From Microvirga sp. (GTDB taxonomy: Bacteria > Pseudomonadota > Alphaproteobacteria > Rhizobiales > Beijerinckiaceae): a DNA stretch of 51,829 bases. Shown piece by piece: positions 10,418 through 19,722 of this stretch. The DNA lies in contig JAPSLB010000036.1 in NCBI GenBank assembly GCA_031181145.1, positions 1-51,829 on the forward strand, given 5' to 3'. Every line of letters starts with the position of its first letter. The stretch's first letter is position 1. A program made the position numbers and the translations under genes. The notes under the pieces were generated by a model. That model had not been told where the DNA came from, searched no databases, and saw nothing but the letters and a program-made list of their open reading frames with translations.

Positions 10418-10924
10418 ATGCTTGCTCGAATCGCTCTGGTCCTCGCCCTCGTCATGGGCGGCGCTTCCGGCGTCATGGCCCAGGAGCCGGATCTGATCTT
10501 CAAGAAGTCCACCGTCTGGCGCGCCCTGACCCCCGACGACAAGCTCGCGGTCTACGGGATCGACGATCCCCTCGTGGAGGGCGTCGCCTGCCACTACACG
10601 ACACCGGAACGAGGCGGCATCTCCGGCACTTTCGGCGTGGCGGAGGAGGTGTCGGACATCTCGCTCTCATGCCGTCAGATCGGTCCCGTGAAGTTCAAGC
10701 AGCGGTTCGGGCAGGGGGACGTGGTCTTCAGCGAGCGGCGCTCCCTGATCTTCAAGAGGATGCAGATCGTCCGCGGCTGCGACGCGAAGCGCAACACCCT
10801 GGTCTACATGGTCTATTCGGACCGGCCGATCGAAGGCTCGCCCAAGAACTCGACCTCGACCGTCCCCCTGATGCCCTGGGGCAACGAGGTTCCGGCCAGA
10901 TGCGGCGAGTGGCTGAACAAGTAA
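10418..10924 (+). CDS. creA: CreA family periplasmic protein
   Basis: A 168-residue protein with a signal peptide (MLARIALVLALVMGGASGVMAQ) followed by the conserved CreA core: ALTPDDKLAVYGIDDPLVEGVACHYT, SDISLSCRQIGPVKF, RQGD-like GQGDVVF, and the late LVYMVYSDRPIEGSPKNSTSTVPL segment. CreA is a widely conserved exported protein of unknown biochemical role, originally named from its neighbourhood with creBCD in enterobacteria; no creBCD genes are near here. It converges with the LysE-type exporter, with 11 bases between the stop codons. Confidence 0.93.
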   Translation: MLARIALVLALVMGGASGVMAQEPDLIFKKSTVWRALTPDDKLAVYGIDDPLVEGVACHYTTPERGGISGTFGVAEEVSDISLSCRQIGPVKFKQRFGQGDVVFSERRSLIFKRMQIVRGCDAKRNTLVYMVYSDRPIEGSPKNSTSTVPLMPWGNEVPARCGEWLNK

Positions 10925-10935
10925 GGGGCCGGCCC

Positions 10936-11550
10936 TCAGCCCTCGTTCAGCAGCAGCCTCGCCGCCGTCGCCCACATGACGAGCCCGATCGCAACGTCAA
11001 GGACACGCCACGTGGCTGGGTTGGCAAAGAGCGGCTTAAGGAGGCGGGCGCCATAGCCCAGTGAGAAGAAGAACGCGAACGAGGCCAGCATGGCCCCGGC
11101 CGCGAACCATCCCTTGCCCTGCGCAAACTGGGTCGAGATCGAGCCGATGAGGACCACCGTGTCGAGATAGACATGCGGATTGAGCCAGGTGAGGGCAAGG
11201 CAGGTGAGAACCACCCGATGAATGCCGGCCGGCGCGGCCTCGGACGGCCGCAAGGCCGCGGATCGGAACGCATCCCTGAAGCTCCGCGCCCCATAGGCGA
11301 TCAGGAAAGCGGCGCCGAAATAGAGGAGGGCGGTCTCGGCCCAGGGCAAAGCGGCGGTCATCCGGGACAGGCCGGACACGCCGGCCAGGATGAGCACGGC
11401 GTCCGACACGGCGCAGGTCAGGCACACGGCCCAGACGTGCTCGCCCCGTAATCCAACGCGCAGCACGAATGCGTTCTGAGCCCCGATGGGGAGGATCAGG
11501 CTGAGGCCGAGCAGGAAGCCGGCGATGAGAGGGGCGGTCATGTCGATCAT
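10936..11550 (-). CDS. LysE/ArgO family amino-acid exporter
   Basis: Inner-membrane exporter of 204 residues with about six helices and the family signature near the N-terminus, PLIAGFLLGLSLILPIGAQNAFVLRVGL, plus the mid-protein WLNPHVYLDTVVLIG. Relatives export arginine or lysine using the membrane potential. It is divergent from an ArgP/LysG-type LysR gene whose start is 85 bases away, the classic arrangement in which the regulator activates the exporter when basic amino acids accumulate. ATG at 11541 (MTAPL) is an equally possible start. Confidence 0.92.
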   Translation of the reverse strand: MIDMTAPLIAGFLLGLSLILPIGAQNAFVLRVGLRGEHVWAVCLTCAVSDAVLILAGVSGLSRMTAALPWAETALLYFGAAFLIAYGARSFRDAFRSAALRPSEAAPAGIHRVVLTCLALTWLNPHVYLDTVVLIGSISTQFAQGKGWFAAGAMLASFAFFFSLGYGARLLKPLFANPATWRVLDVAIGLVMWATAARLLLNEG

Positions 11551-11634
11551 CCGAACGAGAGTCGACCCTTCCTAGGCGAGCCCTTGGGATTAGAGTAGTT
11601 AAAGATGCTGCTCTCACATTAGGAAATCTAATTC

Positions 11635-12537
11635 GTGCTGGATTATGCCCATCTGTCTGCCCTGGCCGCCGTGATCAGAACCGGCAGTTTCGAGCGGGCG
11701 GCTCAGCACCTGAACGTGACGCCCTCGGCAATCTCCCAAAGGGTCAAGCTGCTCGAGGAAAGGATCGGGACGGTTCTTGTGGTCCGGGGGCAGCCCTGCG
11801 TGGCGACCGAAGCCGGGCAGCGCCTTTGCCAGCATGTGGAGCAGGTGGCTTTGCTCGAAAGCTCGCTCCATAAGACCCTTCCGGGGCTTCAGGCGGAAAC
11901 GCGGCCCGTGACGCTGCGCATTGCCGTGAACGCGGACAGTCTCGCCACATGGTTCATTCCGGCCATGGCGGAGACGACAGGGTATCTGTTCGATCTCGTG
12001 ATCGACGACCAGGATCACAGCGTCGACTGGCTTCGGCGCGGGGAGGTCATGGCGGCCGTGACCTCTCATGGAACGCCTATCCAGGGCTGCAATTGCCGTT
12101 CATTGGGAGCAATGCGCTACGTCGCGACAGCAAGTCCCCGTTTCGTCGAGCGCTGGTTCTCCGGCGGCCTCGACCGGGAGAATGCCGCCCGTGCGCCCTG
12201 CCTGATCTTCAATCAGAAGGACCGCCTGCAATTTACTTGGCTGCGGCAGGTTTTCGATGCCGAGATTCGTCCGCCGCTCCACTGGCTGCCCTCGTCGCAG
12301 GCATTCGTGGATGCGGCGCTTGCCGGGTTGGGATGGGGGATGAACCCCGAAGTGTCGGTGAGGGAGCACCTGCAGACGGGGCGCCTGGTGGCGCTGAAAC
12401 CGTCGCTTCCGCTGGAGGTGCCTCTGTTCTGGCAGGAAAGCCGGGTCGTCGGCCCGGTGGTCGCTGGTGTGACCCGGGCTGTCCTGAAGACCGCCCGGAC
12501 CCAGCTGACGCCTCTGTCTGTCCCACGGGAGGCCTGA
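11635..12537 (+). CDS. LysR regulator of the ArgP/LysG type
   Basis: DNA-binding regulator of 300 residues. The N-terminal winged helix-turn-helix (about 3-62) is seen in DYAHLSALAAVIRTGSFERAA and NVTPSAISQRVKLLEERIG, and is followed by a linker helix and an effector-binding domain. The start is GTG at 11635 with an AGGAAA site upstream. ArgP/LysG proteins sense lysine or arginine and control the divergent exporter gene. The 84-base shared intergenic region, with TTAGAGTAGTTAAAGATG near its middle, should hold the operator. The effector is inferred from context only. Confidence 0.92.
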   Translation: MLDYAHLSALAAVIRTGSFERAAQHLNVTPSAISQRVKLLEERIGTVLVVRGQPCVATEAGQRLCQHVEQVALLESSLHKTLPGLQAETRPVTLRIAVNADSLATWFIPAMAETTGYLFDLVIDDQDHSVDWLRRGEVMAAVTSHGTPIQGCNCRSLGAMRYVATASPRFVERWFSGGLDRENAARAPCLIFNQKDRLQFTWLRQVFDAEIRPPLHWLPSSQAFVDAALAGLGWGMNPEVSVREHLQTGRLVALKPSLPLEVPLFWQESRVVGPVVAGVTRAVLKTARTQLTPLSVPREA

Positions 12538-12573
12538 GGCAGGATGGCCCTCAGAGCGGCTTCTCGGAACGGA

Positions 12574-12912
12574 TCAGTTCGAGCAGGTGATCGAGATCGG
12601 GCGGTGCTCCGGCTCCGTGACGGACGCCTTCTGAATGGAACCTGTCAACTCCTCGGCCTGGAGCTGTCGGAACGAAATCGCTCGGGTATAGCCTTGAGCC
12701 TCACACCAGGTGTTTGCCACAACTTGGCCACAGGACTGGTTTGATATGAGGCATTCCGCAACGCCGTACCCATCGGCGGCGGGGACCAGGAAGGTTGCTT
12801 CGGTCGATGAGGCCTGTGTACCGTTTGGAAGCAGCGTCAGGGACGCGGCTGCAATGAACACGGCTGTGCCCAACCCGAGCACGGCATATGCGCGGCGCAT
12901 AGAAAACCTCAT
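12574..12912 (-). CDS. Small secreted protein of unknown function
   Basis: About 112 residues from ATG at 12912 (MRFSMRRAYAVLG) or 108 from 12900. The first 25-30 residues are a clear export signal (GLGTAVFIAAASLTLLPNGTQA). The mature part contains four cysteines in AECLISNQSCGQVVANTWCEAQGY and near the C-terminus, suggesting disulfides in the periplasm. I recognise the CGQVVANTWCEAQGY pattern as recurring in hypothetical alphaproteobacterial proteins but know no function. It converges with the LysR gene. The 280 bases upstream toward cysS hold only an AACGGGT/ACCCGTT hairpin (12961-12983) and no gene. Confidence 0.7.
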   Translation of the reverse strand: MRFSMRRAYAVLGLGTAVFIAAASLTLLPNGTQASSTEATFLVPAADGYGVAECLISNQSCGQVVANTWCEAQGYTRAISFRQLQAEELTGSIQKASVTEPEHRPISITCSN

Positions 12913-13194
12913 TGATTGAATAGGCGAACCATTGTCACGGAAGCCCGTGAACAAAGCTCTAACGGGTTTGGTAAAGACCCGTTTCTTGCATTTGTGCAAA
13001 TCAACTGTGCTCACCGGCATGGGAACCTTGACGCCTGTCCGCTGACGAGGCATTGATTGTTTCATGAACACGGCAACAATCCTCATTTCCGGGATTATTT
13101 GCGGCTAGCGCGCCACGCTGGCTGGAGCCGTCTCGTTCTCATTCCAAGAATGAAACCAACCTCCGGCCTTGTGGCCTGACAGGGACTTGGTTTC

Positions 13195-14664
13195 ATGGCG
13201 CCTCAGCTGAAGCTCTACAACACGCTCACCCGCTCGAAGGACGCGTTCGTCCCGATCGATCCGGAGAACGTGCGCATGTATGTCTGCGGCCCCACGGTCT
13301 ACGACTACGCTCATATCGGCAATGCCCGCCCCATCATCGTCTTCGACCTTCTGTTCCGCCTGCTGAGGCATGTTTACGGTGCGGAAGCGGTCACGTATGT
13401 GCGCAACATCACGGATGTGGACGACAAGATTAACGCCCGCGCCGCCCGCGATTACCCGGGCCTGCCCCACAACGAAGCCATCCGGGAGGTGACCCGGAAA
13501 ACCGAGGAGCAGTTCCACGCCGACATCCGGGCGCTCGGCGTCCTCATGCCCGAGGACGTGAACCGTCCGGGCGAGCGGCCGAGTTTCGTGGAGCCCAGGG
13601 CGACCGAGCATATCGACGAGATGCGCATGATCATCGAGCGGCTCATCGAGCGGGGGGCCGCTTACGTGGCGGAGGAGCACGTGCTCTTCTCCGTCGCCAG
13701 CATGCAGAAGCTGTCCGGTCTGCCGAAATACGGCGCCCTCTCGAAGCGCTCCCTCGACGAATTGCTCTCCGGCGCCCGCGTGGACGTGGCTCCCTACAAG
13801 CGCGATCCGATGGATTTCGTGCTCTGGAAACCCTCAGGGCCGCAGGACCCGGCCTGGCCGTCGCCGGCAGGGATCGGGACACCGGGCCGCCCCGGCTGGC
13901 ATATCGAGTGCTCCGCCATGTCCTGGAAGCACCTGGTCCAGGCCTTCGAGACGCGGCTGACCTGCAGCGATCCGACAGAGCGCGAGATCTTCGACATTCA
14001 TGGCGGCGGCATCGACCTCGTGTTCCCGCACCACGAGAACGAGATCGCGCAGAGCTGCTGCGCGTTTCAGACGCCGCGCATGGCCAATGTCTGGATGCAT
14101 AACGGCTTCCTGCAGGTGGAAGGCGAGAAGATGTCGAAATCCCTCGGCAACTTCTTCACCATCCATGACCTGCTGAAGGAGTGGCCCGGCGAGGTGTTGC
14201 GCTTCAACATGCTGCGCACCCATTACCGCCAGCCGATCGACTGGACCGTCAAGGGGCTCGAGGAAAGCCAGAAGACCCTCGACCGCTGGTACGAGCTGGC
14301 TGGCCGTGGCGAGACCGCACGGCTGTCGGAGCACATCGTCCAAGCCCTCGCCGACGACCTCAACACGCCGAGGATGCTGGCGGAGCTTCATGCTCTCGAC
14401 GGTCAGGGCGCCCATGACGAACTCGGCGCGAACCTGCGCGCGATGGGCTTCCTTCTGGAAGGGGCGGAAGGCTGGAAGGCCCGCAGGCAGGCCTCGCTCG
14501 CGGTCGATCCCACCGTGGTCGAACGCCTGATCGCGGCCCGCAAGGAAGCGCGCGCGGCGAAGAACTGGCCGGAATCCGACCGCATTCGCGACGAACTCGC
14601 GGCGCTCAATGTCGTGGTGAAGGACAACAAGGACGGCACCACCACCTGGGAGGTCGCCCGATGA
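13195..14664 (+). CDS. cysS: Cysteine--tRNA ligase
   Basis: Class I synthetase of 489 residues that charges tRNA-Cys. The N-terminal [16 protein letters not shown] holds the first zinc-ligand Cys and the HIGH motif. Further zinc ligands are in WHIECSAM and [11 protein letters not shown]. The KMSKS motif is exact ([10 protein letters not shown], Lys 312). The C-terminal DALR-like helical domain ends near [14 protein letters not shown]. Length and start match the family. No T-box or other leader is visible; a short hairpin, TCATTC/GAATGA, lies about 40 bases before the start. Confidence 0.96.
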   Translation: MAPQLKLYNTLTRSKDAFVPIDPENVRMYVCGPTVYDYAHIGNARPIIVFDLLFRLLRHVYGAEAVTYVRNITDVDDKINARAARDYPGLPHNEAIREVTRKTEEQFHADIRALGVLMPEDVNRPGERPSFVEPRATEHIDEMRMIIERLIERGAAYVAEEHVLFSVASMQKLSGLPKYGALSKRSLDELLSGARVDVAPYKRDPMDFVLWKPSGPQDPAWPSPAGIGTPGRPGWHIECSAMSWKHLVQAFETRLTCSDPTEREIFDIHGGGIDLVFPHHENEIAQSCCAFQTPRMANVWMHNGFLQVEGEKMSKSLGNFFTIHDLLKEWPGEVLRFNMLRTHYRQPIDWTVKGLEESQKTLDRWYELAGRGETARLSEHIVQALADDLNTPRMLAELHALDGQGAHDELGANLRAMGFLLEGAEGWKARRQASLAVDPTVVERLIAARKEARAAKNWPESDRIRDELAALNVVVKDNKDGTTTWEVAR

Positions 14665-14678
14665 CGCATGTTACCCTT

Positions 14679-14769
14679 CCTCGTCATGGCCGGGCCTGTC
14701 CCGGCCATGACGAGGAAAAGTGCAGTGTCTCCCATCATCGGGATCACCGGCACAAGGCAGGCGATGACG
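14679..14769. repeat. REP/BIME-like double hairpin, copy 5
   Basis: A 16-bp perfect stem with a 5-base loop (14679-14694 and 14700-14715) followed by the second, imperfect CACCGGCACAAGGCAGGCGATG half. It lies between cysS and the GNAT gene. Confidence 0.85.
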
Positions 14770-14809
14770 GATGTGCAAGCGCGTGCCTATCGAATAGGGA
14801 GCCACGCTG

Positions 14810-15319
14810 ATGGGTCAGTCGATGCCGAAACCGGGCCTTCGTCCCTTTCTTCCCGCCGACGTACCGACGCTTGTCGAGATCTTTCAGGCGAGCATCGAGG
14901 AGCTGACGGGCGAGGATTACAGCGAAGCCCAGCAGGAAGCCTGGATGCTCCAGGCCGAGGACGAAGACTTCACCCGGAAGCTGGCGAAGGATCTCACCCT
15001 CGTGGCGACGGTCGAGGGCGCGGCCGTCGGCTTCATCGCGCTTAAGGACAACGAGCTGATCGAGCTGTTCCATGTGCATCCCGCCGTCGCGGGGCAGGGG
15101 ATCGGCACCATGCTCTACGATGCCGTCGAGAAGCTCGCGACCGCACGCGGGGCGGCGCGCCTCGTGGCGGAGGTCAGCGACAACGCGCAGCCCTTCTTTC
15201 AGAAACAGGGCTTCCAGCCTCAGCGCCGCAACACCCTTTCGATCGGCGACGAATGGCTCGGAACCACCACGATGGAAAAGCGCCTCGCACCCGCCGAGGA
15301 GAGGAAGTTGTCGTCATGA
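14810..15319 (+). CDS. GNAT family N-acetyltransferase
   Basis: A 169-residue acetyl-CoA-dependent acetyltransferase. The acetyl-CoA binding loop is seen in LFHVHPAVAGQGIGTMLYDAVEKLA, with the following beta-alpha unit AARLVAEVSDNAQPFFQKQGF typical of the fold. The start has GGGAG eight bases upstream. Its stop codon overlaps the start of citramalate synthase (ATGA), so the two genes are translationally coupled. The substrate is unknown, and the coupling does not require a metabolic link. Confidence 0.9.
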   Translation: MGQSMPKPGLRPFLPADVPTLVEIFQASIEELTGEDYSEAQQEAWMLQAEDEDFTRKLAKDLTLVATVEGAAVGFIALKDNELIELFHVHPAVAGQGIGTMLYDAVEKLATARGAARLVAEVSDNAQPFFQKQGFQPQRRNTLSIGDEWLGTTTMEKRLAPAEERKLSS

Positions 15320-16911
15320 GCCGCGAGCGCATCTATCTCTTCGACACCACGCTGCGCGACGGTGCGCAGACCACCGGCGTCGACTTCTCGCTCGACGACA
15401 AGCGGGCCATTGCCACGCTTCTCGACAAGCTCGGTATCGATTACGTGGAGGGCGGCTATCCGGGCGCGAACCCCCTCGACTCCACCTTCTTCTCGGAAAA
15501 GCGGACGAAGAACGCCAAGTTCACGGCGTTCGGCATGACCAAGAGGGCCGGGCGTTCGGTCTCGAACGACCCCGGCGTCTCCGCGCTCCTGGACGCGCAG
15601 GCGGATGCGATCTGCTTCGTGGCGAAATCCTGGGACTATCACGTGCGTGTGGCGCTCGAGACCTCTCTCGATGAGAACCTCGCCGGAATCCAGGACAGCG
15701 TCGAGGCCGCGCGCGCCAGAGGCCGCGAGGTGATCGTCGATTGCGAGCATTTCTTCGACGGCTACAAGGCCAATCCCGATTATGCGCTTGCCTGCGCGAG
15801 GACGGCCTACGAAGCCGGCGCGCGCTGGGTCGTGCTCTGCGACACCAACGGCGGCACGCTGCCTCACGAGGTGTCCGAGATCGTGAAGGCGGTTGCGGCC
15901 GTCGTGCCGGGCGCGCATGTGGGCATCCATGCTCATGACGATTGCGGCTGCGCCGTCGCGAATTCGCTTGCGGCCGTGGAGGCGGGCGCTCGGCATATCC
16001 AGGGAACGCTCAACGGCCTCGGCGAGCGCTGCGGCAACGCGAATCTGATCACGCTCGTCGGCGCGCTGAAGCTGAAGGATTCCTACGCCTCCCGCTTCGA
16101 CCTCGGAGTCGCGGACGAGGCGTTGGGCGCGCTCACCCATGTATCGCGGCAGGTGGACGAGATCCTCAACCGCCAGCCCAACCGCCACGCCCCCTTCGTC
16201 GGAGCCAGCGCCTTTGCGACCAAGGCGGGCATCCATGCCTCCGCCGTGCTGAAGGACCCACGCACCTACGAGCATGTGGAGCCCGAGACTGTCGGCAATG
16301 TTCGCAGGGTTCTCGTCTCGGACCAGGGCGGCCAATCGAACATCCTCGCGGAACTCAAGCGCTGCGGCTTCGCCTTGGAGAAGGGCGATCCTCGCATCGC
16401 GCGCGTGCTCGAGGAGGTGAAGCGCAAGGAGGCCGAGGGCTTCGCGTTCGAAGGCGCGGACGCGTCCTTCTACGTGCTGGTCAAACGAATGCTCGGCGAG
16501 GTGCCGGCCTTCTTCGATGTGGAGCGCTTCTCGGTGAACGTGGAGCGCCGCTACAACGCGATGGGCGAACTCGTCACCGCATCGGAAGCCATCGTGAAGG
16601 TGCGCGTGGGCGACGAGGTGCTCATCTCGGCGGCCGAGGGAAACGGCCCGGTGAACGCGCTCGACGTAGCCTTGCGCAAGGATCTCGGCAAGTATCAGCA
16701 TCTGATCCAGGATCTGGAGCTGGTGGACTACAAGGTGCGTATCTATCAGGGCGGTTCGGATGCCGTGACGCGCGTGTTGATAGAATTCGCCGATGCGTCG
16801 GGCGAGCGCTGGACCACCATCGGCGTGTCTGCGAACATCATCGATGCCTCGTTCCAGGCACTGACCGATTCCATGATCTACAAGCTGCTGAAGGCCGGAG
16901 CGACGCTTTAG
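15316..16911 (+). CDS. cimA: Citramalate synthase
   Basis: Member of the DRE-TIM (isopropylmalate synthase-like) family, 531 residues. It condenses acetyl-CoA and pyruvate to (R)-citramalate, a threonine-independent route to 2-oxobutyrate and isoleucine. The N-terminal YLFDTTLRDGAQTTGVDFS holds the metal-binding DTTLRDG signature. HAHDDCGCAVANSLAAVEAGARHIQGT carries the metal-binding His residues. The C-terminal LeuA-type regulatory domain starts near residue 400. The start at 15316 follows GAGGAGAGGAAG and overlaps the GNAT stop; the in-frame codon at 15253 is rejected. Family members are often listed as 2-isopropylmalate/homocitrate synthase-like, so substrate choice is inferred. Confidence 0.92.
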   Translation: MSRERIYLFDTTLRDGAQTTGVDFSLDDKRAIATLLDKLGIDYVEGGYPGANPLDSTFFSEKRTKNAKFTAFGMTKRAGRSVSNDPGVSALLDAQADAICFVAKSWDYHVRVALETSLDENLAGIQDSVEAARARGREVIVDCEHFFDGYKANPDYALACARTAYEAGARWVVLCDTNGGTLPHEVSEIVKAVAAVVPGAHVGIHAHDDCGCAVANSLAAVEAGARHIQGTLNGLGERCGNANLITLVGALKLKDSYASRFDLGVADEALGALTHVSRQVDEILNRQPNRHAPFVGASAFATKAGIHASAVLKDPRTYEHVEPETVGNVRRVLVSDQGGQSNILAELKRCGFALEKGDPRIARVLEEVKRKEAEGFAFEGADASFYVLVKRMLGEVPAFFDVERFSVNVERRYNAMGELVTASEAIVKVRVGDEVLISAAEGNGPVNALDVALRKDLGKYQHLIQDLELVDYKVRIYQGGSDAVTRVLIEFADASGERWTTIGVSANIIDASFQALTDSMIYKLLKAGATL

Positions 16912-17013
16912 GAAGAAGCGCTGCGTTTCTCCCTCCCTGCGCGGAAAGACCGAGGGTGGGGCCGGAAGGTCGGAGCGATGCGCATCGGCATGAGGATGCC
17001 AGGCTCGTGCACC

Positions 17014-17046
17014 GCGTCATGGCCGGGCTGCTCCCGGCCATCCCGA
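17014..17046. repeat. REP-like single hairpin, half copy
   Basis: Only the first palindrome of the family (CGTCATGGCCGGG with CCCGGCCAT). The rest of the 237-base gap between cimA and the YdcZ-like gene shows no gene. Confidence 0.7.
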
Positions 17047-17148
17047 CCCGGTTCGCCGTATTGTACAATGCGGCAACCCAAGGAAGAGACGATCCCGCGC
17101 AAGGGGAAACAGCTCCAGGAACAGACCACCCAATAATCGAGACGAACC

Positions 17149-17598
17149 ATGAACCTCTCCCTCCTGCTGCCGGTCTCGGGCATTCTCATCGGCGGCGCTT
17201 TTCTGTCGTCGCAGGCTCCCATCAACGCGGCGCTCGCGCGCGCGCTCGGCGACCCGCTGCTGGCCGCCTGTATCTCGTTCGGCGTCGGCTTCCTGATCCT
17301 GGCGGTCGTCAGCGCGTTTCGCGGCGTATTGCCCACGGGCGGCGCCATCGCCTCCGCGCCCTGGTGGTCGTGGCTCGGCGGGGTCCTCGGCGCATTCTAC
17401 GTGGCGGTCGTGATTTGGGGCGTGCCGCAGCTCGGCGCGGTGAGCACCGTGGCGGCGCTGGTGTTCGGACAGGTGGTTGCGGCTCTGGCGCTCGATGCCG
17501 TCGGCGCCTTCGGGCTTCCGGTTCAGGAAATCTCCTGGCAGCGCGTCATGGCGGCGCTGCTCATCCTGGGCGGGCTCGTTCTGTCCCGCGCAGGGTGA
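17149..17598 (+). CDS. YdcZ/DUF606-type DMT superfamily transporter
   Basis: A 149-residue inner-membrane protein with about five hydrophobic helices and the family opening PVSGILIGGAFLSSQAPINAALARALGDPLLAACISFGVG. Later hallmarks are WWSWLGGVLGAFYVA and VFGQVVAALALDAVGAFG. Proteins of this half-size DMT family probably act as dimers; substrates are unknown. It is separate from cimA and converges with the LOG gene, with only 8 bases between the stop codons. Confidence 0.88.
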   Translation: MNLSLLLPVSGILIGGAFLSSQAPINAALARALGDPLLAACISFGVGFLILAVVSAFRGVLPTGGAIASAPWWSWLGGVLGAFYVAVVIWGVPQLGAVSTVAALVFGQVVAALALDAVGAFGLPVQEISWQRVMAALLILGGLVLSRAG

Positions 17599-17606
17599 GC
17601 GGCTCT

Positions 17607-18215
17607 TTAGAATTTCGTCTCGAACAGTTCCGCATTCTCGACGATGCCGATGCGCCGGGCGGAGGCCTCCAGCATGGGTATGACATCCTCGACCTTTTCG
17701 GCCACGAGGTAGTTGAGTTCCAGGCCTTCGCGGATGAAGCCCTGGTCGCGCATATGGGCGAAGAGGGTGAGGAGCGGCCTCCAGAAACCTTTGGTGCTGA
17801 GCATCAGGATCGGTTTCGTGTGACGGCCGAGCTGCGCCCAGGTCATCTGCTCGACGAGTTCTTCCAGCGTACCGATGCCCCCGGGAAGCGCCACGAAGGC
17901 ATCGGCCTTCTCGAACATCATGCGCTTGCGGGTGTGCATGTCCGGCACGACGATGGTTTCCTGGACCTCGTCGAGGAGCTTCTCGCGCGACTTCAGGAAG
18001 TCCGGGATGATGCCCGTGACGTAGCCGCCATGGTCGAGCACGGCCTGGGCGATCGTGCCCATCAGGCCCACATTGCCCCCGCCATAGACGAGATTGATGC
18101 CTTGCTCGGCCATGGCCCGACCCAATGCCGCCGCATTTTCGGCGAAGACCGGATCGTCTCCGAAACCGGAGCCGCAATAAACACAGATTGATTTGATGGG
18201 CTTGAGATTTGACAT
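17607..18215 (-). CDS. LOG family protein (TIGR00730)
   Basis: A 202-residue Rossmann-fold protein of the lysine-decarboxylase-like LOG family, whose studied members are cytokinin riboside 5'-monophosphate phosphoribohydrolases or general nucleotide 5'-monophosphate nucleosidases. The opening KSICVYCGSGFGDDP, the middle GGGNVGLMG, and the catalytic/PRPP-like PGGIGTLEELVE with preceding RKRMMFEKADAFVALPGG are all visible. The start at 18215 (MSNLKPIK) fits the family; an in-frame start at 18263 would add 16 doubtful residues. It is divergent from the LysM protein gene. Confidence 0.92.
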   Translation of the reverse strand: MSNLKPIKSICVYCGSGFGDDPVFAENAAALGRAMAEQGINLVYGGGNVGLMGTIAQAVLDHGGYVTGIIPDFLKSREKLLDEVQETIVVPDMHTRKRMMFEKADAFVALPGGIGTLEELVEQMTWAQLGRHTKPILMLSTKGFWRPLLTLFAHMRDQGFIREGLELNYLVAEKVEDVIPMLEASARRIGIVENAELFETKF

Positions 18216-18311
18216 GGGCACTTCGGGGAGGTGGGGAGCCTCCCGCGTTGTATCATAAAACATAGAGATTCCCTTTTATGGCCGTAGCCTTTTGAAAGAT
18301 AAACGGTTTAA

Positions 18312-19634
18312 ATGCACGAAAGTGCCGCGGTAGAGAAAAAGCACATGGCGCAGGCAACAGAGATCAAAGGAACGATCGCGATCCTCGGCGCGGCGGCAGC
18401 CGGCGTCGTGGCGGTGCTTGTCGGTGCCCTCTACTGGGCTTGGCCCAGCTCACCTGATTCCCCCGGTTCCGCCGCCAGGCCCCAGGCGGCCGTCCAGCAG
18501 CCCGCGCCGCCGCAGAAGCCTGCGGCCGAGGCTCCAACTGCTGCGGCTGCGGAGACCAAAACCCCGGACGCCAGGTCTGCCGAGGCTCCCGTCGTGCCGT
18601 CCTTCGATCTCGTCCGGGTCGAGCCCAATGGCGAAAGCGTGATCGCGGGCCGGGCCGCCGCGGGTGCGACCATCGAACTTCTGAGAGGCGATCAGGTCCA
18701 TGCCCGGGCCGTGGCGGATGCTTCGGGGCTCTTCGCCATCGTGCCTCCGGCCCTGCCGCCCGGCTCGCACCAGATCGTGCTGCAATCCATCGCGCCGGAC
18801 GGGGCCCGCCAGCGCTCCGCCCAGAGCGTGACGGTCGTGATCGACGCGGCCCAGAAGCGCCCCCTCGTGACCCTGACCACGCCGGACCAGCCGACGGTCG
18901 TCCTCTCCAATCCCGAGCCGCCGGAACCGCAGGTCGCGCAGAATGCGCCGAAGAGGCCCGAGGAACCGGCAAAGGCCGCGGAGCCCGCCCAGCCTGCGCC
19001 TCAGCCGCCGCAGCAGGCGGGCGCGGCCCCGGAGCAGCCGGCGCAACCTGCGCCGCGGCCCGAGATCAAGATCGTGAGCGTCGAGGCCGAGGAGGGAAAG
19101 CTCTTCGTGTCGGGCCTCTCGGCTCCTGGCGCGACGGTCCGTCTGTATCTCAACGACGCCTTGATCGCTCCCGGCGGGGCAGGGGCTGACGGGAAGGTCT
19201 CGTTCTCCATCGGTTCCGGCGTCCGGCCTGGCGATTACCGCATTCGCCTCGACGATGTGGACCCGGTCTCCGGCCAAGTGAAGTCCCGCGCCGAGGTCGC
19301 TTTCAACGTGCCTGTGCAGGTGGCTTCCTCCAAGCCGGAGGCACGGGTCGCGGCCTCGCCGTCGGCGTCTCCTTCCGCCCAGGGTGAGCCAGCCGCGAGG
19401 GCCAATACCGACGCCCAGGTCGCTGCGGCCGGAACGATCGTGATCCCCAACATCAACACGGCCATCGTCTCCCGAGGCGACAATCTCTGGCGGATCAGCC
19501 AGCGCATCTACGGCAGCGGCTACCGCTATACCGTGATTTACGGAGCGAACCAGGACCAGATCCGCAATCCGGATCTCATCTATCCGGGGCAGGTCTTCGT
19601 GCTTCCCAACGGCGAGGAACGGAAAACCAACTAG
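18312..19634 (+). CDS. Membrane-anchored LysM domain protein
   Basis: About 440 residues. Residues about 22-45 form an N-terminal transmembrane anchor (IAILGAAAAGVVAVLVGALYWAW). A Pro/Ala-rich linker, two Ig-like beta-sandwich units (near 100-185 and 255-345) separated by a second Pro/Gln/Ala-rich linker, and a C-terminal LysM domain (about 385-437: SRGDNLWRISQRIYGSGYRY, ending YPGQVFVLP) follow. LysM binds peptidoglycan, so it probably sits in the periplasm attached to the wall. An alternative start at 18345 (MAQATEIKG) is quite possible, since the first residues before it are poorly conserved in style. The exact role is unknown. Confidence 0.85.
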   Translation: MHESAAVEKKHMAQATEIKGTIAILGAAAAGVVAVLVGALYWAWPSSPDSPGSAARPQAAVQQPAPPQKPAAEAPTAAAAETKTPDARSAEAPVVPSFDLVRVEPNGESVIAGRAAAGATIELLRGDQVHARAVADASGLFAIVPPALPPGSHQIVLQSIAPDGARQRSAQSVTVVIDAAQKRPLVTLTTPDQPTVVLSNPEPPEPQVAQNAPKRPEEPAKAAEPAQPAPQPPQQAGAAPEQPAQPAPRPEIKIVSVEAEEGKLFVSGLSAPGATVRLYLNDALIAPGGAGADGKVSFSIGSGVRPGDYRIRLDDVDPVSGQVKSRAEVAFNVPVQVASSKPEARVAASPSASPSAQGEPAARANTDAQVAAAGTIVIPNINTAIVSRGDNLWRISQRIYGSGYRYTVIYGANQDQIRNPDLIYPGQVFVLPNGEERKTN

Positions 19635-19722
19635 CCTGAACGGGGCTGCCGACGCCGCGGGGTGAATTCCTGTCCCCGACCCCTTATATCGGGGGGCGAC
19701 AGTTCATTCGGATTCTCTGGTC

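Noticed and set aside
15942..18191. 749-codon plus-strand frame over cimA and the YdcZ-type gene
   Set aside because: Arg/Gly-rich shadow frame crossing two real genes and a REP element.
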